Below, one piece after another: positions 55,885 to 64,000 of a stretch of 64,000 nt of DNA (position 1 is the stretch's first letter; each line of letters begins with the position of its first letter). The stretch spans positions 22,706,028 through 22,770,027 of the forward strand of contig CM042966.1 in the NCBI GenBank assembly GCA_023678885.1. The letters run 5' to 3'. Under the pieces are notes generated by a model. It had not been told where the DNA came from and made no database searches. It saw only the letters and a program-made list of their open reading frames with translations. Position numbers and translations under genes: made by a program. This DNA is from Pogostemon cablin. Taxonomy: Eukaryota; Streptophyta; Magnoliopsida; Lamiales; Lamiaceae.

Positions 55885-56117
55885 TAGATTTAATTGTGGT
55901 GGATATGTTTAGAAATATATAATGAGTAGTTTTTGATATGTTTAGAAATATATATTTTATAGCAAAGACTTGATGAGATCGTCTCACGGATCTTAATTCG
56001 TGAGATGTGTTATCCATTAATCCTTTGAACTTAGTATTTTAAAGGGCATTGGTGGTTATAAATTAGAAAATTGAATAATTAATTATGGAAGGATATTAAT
56101 TAAGTTTTTTATATATA

Positions 56118-56145
56118 CTAGTATGAAACTCGCATACAACGAGGG
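56118..56145 (-). mobile_element. Helitron-like 3' terminus
   Basis: On the minus strand a hairpin (CTCG-TTGTATG-CGAG) is followed by TTTCATA and CTAG, then T. The body of the element would extend to the right. Its other end was not found. Confidence 0.4.
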
Positions 56146-56816
56146 ATTATTTAGTTATTATTCTTATTTTTAATAATTAAATAATTCGTGTTATATAACG
56201 TAACAATATTTATTAAGGAGATTTTTTTTTCCTTATAGTTAGACAATTTCTGTAAAGAATTTACAATAAATTATAACATTTTGACTTTTGATAATGTAAC
56301 TTTTGATAATGTAACGTATAACTGAATCATGTAAAAAGTTAATATATATGTACATATATTCTAATTATTTGAAAGAATCTTGACTTGTTAGTATGTACAA
56401 AACTATTTATTACTCCCCCTGTCTCTCTAAAAGAATGTGCAACCACATAGGGACAATTTTGTCTTTTTGCTGTATATTTATATAGTGGTTAGTATTTTAT
56501 TTTTTCATTGTATTTAAGTGTAATTATGATCAAAGTATGTAACTTTTAGTAATAAAATATTAATTTTATTGTTTGTTTAAAATAAATATCAATTATATAT
56601 TAAAAAATCTCAAATTTGTTATACATGATTTGATTTGATAATTATTAATTTATTTATATCAAATGATTTATTTATTAATTGCACTTAATAATACTAAAGT
56701 AAATAAGTCATAATAAGTGTATAGGAAAAATAAATAAATGGTAAGACTATGTGAACAACACCTTAGTGAAAAAGAACTTTGTTATACTATACTTAATATA
56801 TATATATATATAGCAA

Positions 56817-56962
56817 CTATTTAAAATATTTTAATAATTTTGTATTAATTAATTATAAAATGTTTGACCTCATTTTTCACAAATAATTTCTATTTAAAAT
56901 ATTTTAATAATTTTGTATTAATTAATTATAAAATGTTTGACCTTATTTTTCACAAATAATAT
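56817..56962. repeat. 73-bp tandem duplication
   Basis: CTATTTAAAATATTTTAATA starts at 56817 and again at 56890. The two copies run through GTTTGACCTCATTTTTCAC and GTTTGACCTTATTTTTCAC with one visible change. Confidence 0.9.
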
Positions 56963-57306
56963 ATATGTATATTTTTTAAAATATATCTAAATATTATAAA
57001 TAATATTTAAATGGAGTATTACTTTTTAAGTATGGTTATGGTTTATAATTTCTTAATTAACTATATAATAATAATTATATTTTCATTAATTGTTATTTTT
57101 AAGAAACTATTTTAAAATATATAATATTCTTTTTAGTATTTATAAATTTGTAATGAGTTTATTATTTTTATTTTTTTATTTAATTTTAATAGTTTCAAAT
57201 TATATAAACAATTAAAGAAAACAAATTTTATAATTCATATGTCATAATTGAATAATTAAAATATATATAAATAAATAAATATTAATATACTAAATTTAAA
57301 AAAAAT

Positions 57307-57597
57307 AACAAATATTTACAAACTCAATTTTAATATTTTTTTATATGAAATAATGATTTAACTTAAAGAACTTAAGCTTTCGATTCTATACATGAATTAG
57401 TTTTTCAACCTCTTATTCTATAGAGGTAAATCGATTCAAGAGTACAATTTAAAAAATTAACAAATATTTACAAACTCAATTTTAATGTTATTTGATATGA
57501 AATAATGATTTAACTTAAAGAACTTAAACTTTCAATTATATATATGAATTAGTATTTCAACCTCTTATTCTATAGAGGTAAATCGATTCAAGAGTAC
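57307..57597. repeat. tandem duplication of about 145 bp
   Basis: ACAAATATTTACAAACTCAA, AATAATGATTTAACTTAAAG and TATAGAGGTAAATCGATTCA appear in order twice (from about 57307 and from about 57458). They differ by a few substitutions. Confidence 0.85.
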
Positions 57598-58075
57598 TTG
57601 AATTATCGATCTTCTTTCACTTGAAGAATACTTGAATCATACTTGAATCAATAGTTTCTTTCACTTCATATTTGAATCATACTTGAATCAATACTTTAGA
57701 GGTAGATCTTAAAAAAATACTTGAATCGATTTTTAAGAGGTAATACATGAATCGATTTTTTTCCTCTTGAAGAATCAATTCTTAAGATGTAAATCTATTT
57801 AAGAATACTTGAATCGATTCTCTTCCACTTGAAGAATCGATTCTTAAGAGGTAAATCAATTCAAGAATACTTGAATAAATTATCTTCCTCTTGAAGAATA
57901 CTTAAATCGATTTTTTAGAGCATATAAATCTATTCAAGAATACTTAAATCGATTTTCTTTCTCTTGAAGAATCGATTCTTAAGAGGTAAATCGATTCAAG
58001 AATACTTGAATCAATTCTCTTCCTCTTGAAAAATACTTGAATCGATTTTTTAGAGGTAGATCGAATCTCTACTTA
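57415..58075. repeat. degenerate array of GAATCGATTC palindromes
   Basis: Words such as ACTTGAATCGATT, AAGAATCGATTCTTAAGAGG and TAAATCGATTCAAGAATAC repeat irregularly. The palindromic core AATCGATT (ATCGAT) occurs many times, and TTCCTCTTGAAGAAT links the units. There is no coding capacity. Confidence 0.75.
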
Positions 58076-58547
58076 ATTCGCTATATCGAAATAAATTTTT
58101 ATACTTTTATAAATCAATTTTCTAAAGGAACTTAAAGAAAGCTCCTATTCCTCTTGGAGAATAGAATGTGTGTATTTAGAATGACAAACCAAAAAGTCTT
58201 ATTTATTGGTGGGGTGAGAGAGAATATTTTATGGAATATTCTTTTTTTCCTTTATATATATGATTTAATTTGATATTAATTAATTAATTTATTTATTGCA
58301 TTAAAATATTTAGTAATTAATTAATAATACCCAAATAAATAAATAAAATATTTAAAATTTAATCATTATTAAAAATAAGAAATACATTATTTAAAAAAGA
58401 AAATATTAAATAAGGAAGTTAATTAAAAGTAAATAAGGAAAATATTAAGAAAGTATTAAAAAATCTAAAAAATTGAGAAAATTACACATTACATTGGAGC
58501 GCTCTGGAGGCGACACGTCAGCAAGAAAAGTTTCTGCTATAGTATAC

Positions 58548-58549
<2 letters not shown>

Positions 58550-58630
<81 letters not shown>
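58550..58630. repeat. (TA)n microsatellite
   Basis: About 40 TA units. The word TATACTTAATATATATA precedes it, as it does a shorter run at about 56788. Confidence 0.97.
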
Positions 58631-58633
<3 letters not shown>

Positions 58634-60144
58634 AAGCACTCATATAAAGTGGGTTTATATAGGTTTATATGTAAACCTGTTTTCATCTATTACTCTAAAG
58701 AGATATAAATTACTTTTTTAAATTAAAAAATTACTTTTAAAATTCTTGTAGACTCTGATTTATGGATACTCTTTAGTACATGAAAAATTACTCTTTAGAG
58801 ACATGAATTATTACTCTTTTGTATAAAAATTATTATCTTCAAAGAGTAATTTTTTATGTACAAAAGAGTAATTTTTAAAAATGGGGTTTATATGTAAACT
58901 CGATTCACATGAGACTAACTCTAGTATATATTACATTTTTTTATTTAATTTATACTTTTTATTATTTAAAATTCAAAAAATTTAAATTCTGGTATTTATT
59001 TAATTTATTTTTTAATTTAAATATTATAAATTTATAAAATGTGATACCCAATTGATGAAAAGAGACAACAATGTAGTTAACTATTTCATAAACATTTTTA
59101 TACTATAAATGAAAAGTGATAAAATCTTTAATAAAAAATGATAAATAATTAAGAAAGTGTATGTCAAAAAAAAACTAGTGAAATAATAATAATTAATTGG
59201 AATAATAAAAAAGTAATAACATTTAATATAAAAAGTGATACATAATAGTAAATAAAAAGTGCTAACCATTTAATTAATTTTTTATGAACAATTTTTAAGT
59301 TTAATAAAAAGTGATAACACTTTTAATATAAAGTGATATCTGATCAAGATAAAGTGATAACGGCACAATTGAACTCTATTAATGATTAATGAATAATTAA
59401 CAATAATAATAATAATAACAGATAATTTTTTTAATTAAAAGTGATTAGTTGATGATATTATATATATATAATTAAAAATAAAAACTGATCATGACATGGT
59501 AATTGGTAGCGTGAGATTTTTGGAATTTGCCTAAAAAAATTTAGGCGATTAATTGTCTTAATTAATGTCAATGTCAATCCATGGCCCCTCTTTTTTTACT
59601 ATTTTTTATTTATTTTAATTTAAATTATAGAACATACGAATAGCCGGTCTCTAATCTCATTCCTCTCATTCCCGGCTTCGGAGGATTAGCGCTGATCTTA
59701 TTCAACCACAACCACCACCAGTCCACCACCACCCGACGACCCGGCGACCTGACCCCAATCTTAATCAAATTTTTTTTTTATTATGTATTTTTTTAATTTA
59801 ATCACATTAAACAAAAAATTAAAAAAATTATCATTGGGAAAGGTTTAATTTCATCAAATTATTTTCCTCAATTGCATTTAACATTACTTTAATTTAAGAA
59901 GAAGATAACGCTCCCACACAATCCAATAATACCCTAGTTGGGCATTTTCCAAAATGTGTGCTTCGGTTTTTTGTGGTGGGACGAGGGTGAGTCTTGTGTG
60001 AGACCGTCTCACATATCCTATTTCGTGAGATGAAATATCCACTTAATCAAATTATATTAAAAATAAATAAGTCAGACCGCGTCAATCAATATAATTACAT
60101 CTTACAGAAAATGTTTAACATTAATCTTTATATCTTTATATATA
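58631..60144. other. AT-rich region, no gene
   Basis: No supported gene. It holds the AAAGTGATAAC-rich tract (59040-59460), a GC-richer patch (59690-59760) with CCACCACC words, and at about 59995 a terminus like that at 51952 (GTGTGAGACCGTCTCACATA then TTTCGTGAGATGAAATATCC). A similar single terminus lies near 55974. Confidence 0.45.
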
Positions 60145-60172
60145 CTAGTTATGATGTACGTGCTTCACACGT
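60145..60172 (-). mobile_element. Helitron-like 3' terminus
   Basis: On the minus strand a hairpin (ACGTG-TGAAG-CACGT) is followed by ACATCATAA and CTAG, then T. The geometry is like that at 55884 and 56118. The body would extend to the right. Confidence 0.45.
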
Positions 60173-60864
60173 CACAACTACGTCATAATCAAAGACATTG
60201 ATTTCCTAACCTTTCATTAATGGAATGTGATATCTTGGTTATTCCTATTACAATCGTTGCATCGGAATCAATAGGACTAGGTGGAAGTGAGGAAGGTTTG
60301 GCAGGTATGGCAGCTACACAAAGGCTTGAATCTATGAATGAAAATGGAGATGAAGAAAAGAAAGAGAAGAACAGTGAGAGCAAAGAAGAAGATGAAGTGC
60401 AACAGCCATGGTAAAAAATCTTCAAAAGCCAAAGTGAATGATCGATGAGAGAGAAAGCTAGAGCATCAATATTGTGGAGAGAGAAGATGATTGTAGGAAG
60501 TGTATAAGATGTAGAGAAATTGTTGGATTTGTAATATATAGAGAAAAAGATAGGAAAGCTTTGAGAAGTTTAATTAGTTGACTTTATGTTGTTTGATTCA
60601 TGATATTTGTTTTGTGTTATCACTTATTAGTTCATAAGACTATTCTATAAGAATTATGTTTATGTTTTAATAGTCATGTTTATGAATGACAATGGGATGG
60701 GTATTTCTGGATGCCCGACCTACCCGAACCCTAATGGGAAGAGTACGGGTAGTTGTAAACGGGTTTGGGATGTAATAAATACTATTAGAATTTTGGTAAA
60801 TAAATAATATTATAAAGAGGAAAACAAATGTCGGAAGCAAGAGATGTTAAGAAAAATACAAGCC
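60173..60864. other. non-coding or unrecognised region
   Basis: A purine-rich stretch (60330-60410, repeated GAAGA/AAAGA words) makes frames open on both strands. I do not support either as a gene. CCCGACCTACCCGAACCC near 60715 is a short C-rich patch. Confidence 0.4.
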
Positions 60865-63800
60865 TTATCTAAATCTACAATAATCAAAATTCATATCATA
60901 GTACATAGGCTTCAGCAGGACATTTGGCACTGGATTGTACCAGGCGAGAGGACCTCCGATAGGTGAAAGCACATCAGCCACTGTGTTGCCCTCCCTATAA
61001 ATGTGTGAGACATTAAAAGTTATTTGCCGTAGTAACTCCTTTGCTCTCATCCAGCTAGAAATCAACTTCCATGGGATTGCTGAAGAGGGTTGTGTGAGCG
61101 CATGCAATACGTACATGGAGTCAGTCTCCAACCAAAGCTTTTTCTAGCCCCTATCGTGTGCATATTCAATTGCCAAGCATGTCGCTGCCAGCTCTGCTTT
61201 TATCGCAAATCCAATGCCAAAACCACCTGTGAAACAACCCATTGGGAAGCCCCTGTTATTTCGAAAAATCCCTCCACCAGATATATTACCCGGGGTACCC
61301 TTAGCATGGTCTTCCGTGTTAGCTTTTACCCATCCTGCTGATGGAGGCATCCACCTGACCGGAATCACTTGCTGTGCTAGCCTTGGAAGGCTAGAAACCT
61401 TAAAAAACTTTAGAGTTACAAGATCTTCAACCAAGTTGCTCATACAACCCATGTTAAACTCATCCCCCTCCCTGATTAAAGCAAAAAGGATAGCTTTAAT
61501 ACCTGACACTTTTATTGTCATATCCTTGATCTCACTGTTCTCCTCCATGTAGCCATCATACATTCCCAAATTTCATTCTTTCCATGTACGCCAGACGTAC
61601 GTGACCACAACTAACATCCACAAAGATACAATTTGCTTGCTCCCCTTGACATCTATAGCTGTAACAGAAAACCCACGAAGGTCTGATCCGTAGCTATTCT
61701 TTCCCCAAAGTGAAATCCCGACAGCAACTGCTGCAGAATTCCAGAAGATATAGGGTATGAAAGGAATATATGATCAAGCATTTCTTCATGTTGCTTGCAT
61801 AAATAACTACGAGAAGGTCCTTTAAATCCCCAGTTCTGAATCACTTCCAAGTAGTGAGTATTCCTTTGATAGCCTTCCACATGGTTATCGATATTCTATT
61901 TGTTATGAAGCGGTCCCAAATCCATGATCCCCAAGATGGTTCAACGAAATATTGCCTCGCATGCATATATGCTATTTTTGACAAAATCTTTCCCTCTAAA
62001 GATCTACGCCAAATCCTGTAATCGACAACTGTAGGCGACATCCTTGTGCAAAGAATGGCATCTACAATCTGAGGGTAAGTCTCCGTAAAACTCTCAGTAA
62101 AATGTCAGAAACCATCATAATAATAATCACAAATAACTTGATCAAAATGATGTCTATATTCATGGGGATATCTACCAAGTCTGCAATAGGAGTACCTATC
62201 CAATTTTCCAACCAAAATTTGACTTTAGAATTAATACCAACAATCCACATCTCATCCTCCATTAACCTACGAATGTGAGCCATGCATGCCGAATGGATAG
62301 AGGAGGGGACATATGTAGCCTTGGGATGAACTCCATTAAACCATCTACCCTTCAGAAATCCAAGTGCTCCTTTGCCTTCAAGAATATCCCATGAAAGCTT
62401 CTTGAGGTAAGCTTCATCTGATTCAGAGTCCACCCTCGGAATTTGGCAAGCACACCCTTTTCCATCCAACAGTGAAGTGATGTTACTTAACAACATCCCC
62501 TGTCCATATGAAGTTCCTGCAGGCTGCCTCAATTTTCTTGATCAAGAATCTTGGCCACTTATAGCCATCATAACGTAGACAGCTGAGGCAATTATAACTG
62601 AGTTAACTAAACATATCCTTGCTGCCATAGACAACATGTTCCCTTTCCACCTTCGAAACTTGGCAAAAATCTTATCTGTAGCCTGATTAAAGAACTTCCT
62701 CTTCGGGGCTCCTATAAAAATCGGTGCCCCAAGGTATGAAAAAGGGAAACTCCCTTCATGCATGCCGAATTCCTCAACAATTTTTCTCTTAATCCCGTGT
62801 TTAACATGTTTTCCAAAAAACACTTTTGATTTCATAGGGCTGAACTCCTCACCAGACACCATAGCATAACCTTCCAAAACTCGTCGGAGACCAATAATAG
62901 ATTTATCATTCCCTTTGCAAAATAGTACAATATCATTAGCATAAAAAAGATAAGGAGGGATAGGAGATGACCTGTTCGCGTAAGCTTGAGATATTTCTCC
63001 TTTGGTAATTTCTGCCTCAATCCACCTTCCCAAACCTCTTCTGCTATACAGAACATCAGTGGCGACAGCGGGTCTCTTGTCTGACTCTCTTACCACATTC
63101 AAGAAAATCCTCATGTCTCCCATTAATTAGAACAAATACCTTTACAGACTGGAATATAGAAGATAACCAACCTACGAAGGTCCGTGAGAATCCCATTTTC
63201 TCCAAAACATATAGGACAAAGTCCTATCTAAGAGTGTCAAAAGCTTTCTTTATGTCAATCTTAAATCCGACACTCCCATGCTTTGAATTGTTTAAGCAGT
63301 TAAAGCTCTCCGAAGCTATCGCGATACAATGATGAATATTCCTACCCGGGATGAAGCCAAACTGGTACTTACTGAGATTCTCATTCAGTAATGGTCCCAA
63401 TCTATTTGCAAGGATTTTTGTGAAGATCTTGAAAAGGAAATTTCATAAGTTAATCGGACGAAAGTTTTCAACTCTTAAAGCTCCATCAACTTTAGGGACC
63501 AAAACAATGAAATTGCAGTTTATGCTTGTCGGCATCTCTCCAGAGATGAAGAAATACTGCACCGCCTTACATAAGTCTCCCTCAATAATGTGCCAGCATT
63601 TTTGGTAAAACGATCTCCCAAAATCGTCAGGCCAGGTGCGCTTTCAGTAGATAATTTCATCACTGCTTCTTTGATTTCCTCAATCGAGGGTGTAGCACAA
63701 AGCTTAGCATTATCCTCATTAGTCACAAAATGATGGATAAAATCCATGTGATCAAAATTAACTGTACTGTCTGATTTCTGAAAGAGCCAAGAATAATACT

Positions 63801-64000
63801 GCACTATATGTTGCGAAATGGCCCTGTGATCCTCCGAGATCTCCCCCTCAATCTCCATTGCATTTATAGCTATCTTTGCTTTTTGGCTGCGCTGAAACTT
63901 ATGAAAGAACGTTGTATTCCTAACACCTTCTTTGAGCCAGGACAATCAATTTCTTTGTGAAAAAAATTGTTGCTTTTCCTCCAGTTTCTTATTCACCTCT
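60865..64000 (-). pseudogene. L1-type LINE ORF2 (reverse transcriptase, zf-RVT, RNase H), 5' part outside the window
   Basis: The gene reads from the right edge leftwards. RT blocks are EIKEAVMKLSTESAPG (63700-63660), VLVPKVDGALRVENFRPINL and FKIDIKKAFDTL (63530-63250). Then come YANDIVLFCKGN (about 62940) and FSYLGAPIFIGAPKRKFFNQ. The usual FADD/YADD catalytic box is YAND here, so a catalytic Asp is changed. After a frameshift near 62535 comes the zf-RVT-like region (YRIWRRSLEGKILSKIAYMH at about 62020, then DHIFLSYPIS). An RNase H domain follows (GWVKANTEDHAKG, then IKAELAATCLAIEYAHDRG, a TAG at about 61153, and METDSMYVLHAL with YREGNTVADVLS), ending at 60865. The endonuclease domain would lie beyond the window. 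Multiple stops make it dead. Confidence 0.88.

Noticed and set aside
60189..60425. Overlapping frames on both strands (serine-rich on minus, Glu/Lys-rich on plus)
   Set aside because: A GAAGA-type purine tract opens both strands. No domain, start context or neighbour supports a gene.

Overview
The window looks like repeat-rich, heterochromatin-type nuclear DNA of a flowering plant, most likely a eudicot. It is very AT-rich and has no intact host protein-coding gene that I can support. Almost every recognisable coding stretch belongs to a decayed transposable element. The families are typically plant ones: Athila-type Ty3/gypsy, Ty1/copia, L1-type LINE, plant mariner (DD39D) with Stowaway-like MITEs, hAT, PIF/Harbinger and probable Helitron ends. 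Five long (TA)n tracts are also present. No species can be named from the sequence alone.

Layout. 1-4.2 kb: a dispersed 79-bp repeat, a tRNA-Ala-like gene with a serine (UGA) anticodon, a (TA)n tract and a Stowaway-like MITE. 4.2-9.5 kb: a 5'-truncated plus-strand Athila copy with a solo LTR inside its RNase H domain, followed by an inverted reverse-transcriptase piece and a 3' LTR fragment. 9.5-12.5 kb: Ty1/copia remnants (gag and integrase pieces) carrying a 1.3-kb LTR-like block. 12.5-15.3 kb: the 5' end of another Athila copy on the minus strand (LTR, primer-binding site, gag). 15.3-18.1 kb: a different LTR and the 5' end of a PIF/Harbinger element. 18.1-22.1 kb: non-coding repeat-like DNA with a second MITE.

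22.1-36 kb: an L1-type ORF1 on the minus strand, split by a structurally complete 11.9-kb Athila element (22939-34809). That element has both LTRs, a primer-binding site, a polypurine tract, gag-PR-RT-RH-IN remains and a perfect 5-bp target duplication (ATAGC). A MITE sits inside it. 36-44.5 kb: an approximately 8.5-kb mariner-like element with a recognisable DD39D transposase, swollen by a copia-like LTR block and by two adjacent copies of a 1.1-kb LTR-like unit.

45.5-48.6 kb: a decayed hAT transposase interrupted by a 961-bp hAT-type MITE with an 8-bp target duplication. 48.9-50.6 kb: unrecognised coding-like tracts. 51.3-51.8 kb: a fragment of a host nucleotide-sugar/phosphate-translocator gene, next to a 1.1-kb element with palindromic GAGAC/GTCTC inverted repeats. 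53-60.2 kb: extremely AT-rich DNA with tandem duplications, three Helitron-like 3' ends and an array of GAATCGATTC palindromes. 60.9-64 kb: the ORF2 of an L1-type LINE on the minus strand, running off the right edge.

Nothing here forms a working operon-like system. The order of nesting is the main information. The most unusual signal is a set of TTCGACC/GGTCGAA motif clusters that occur in the LTRs and twice more inside the Athila elements.
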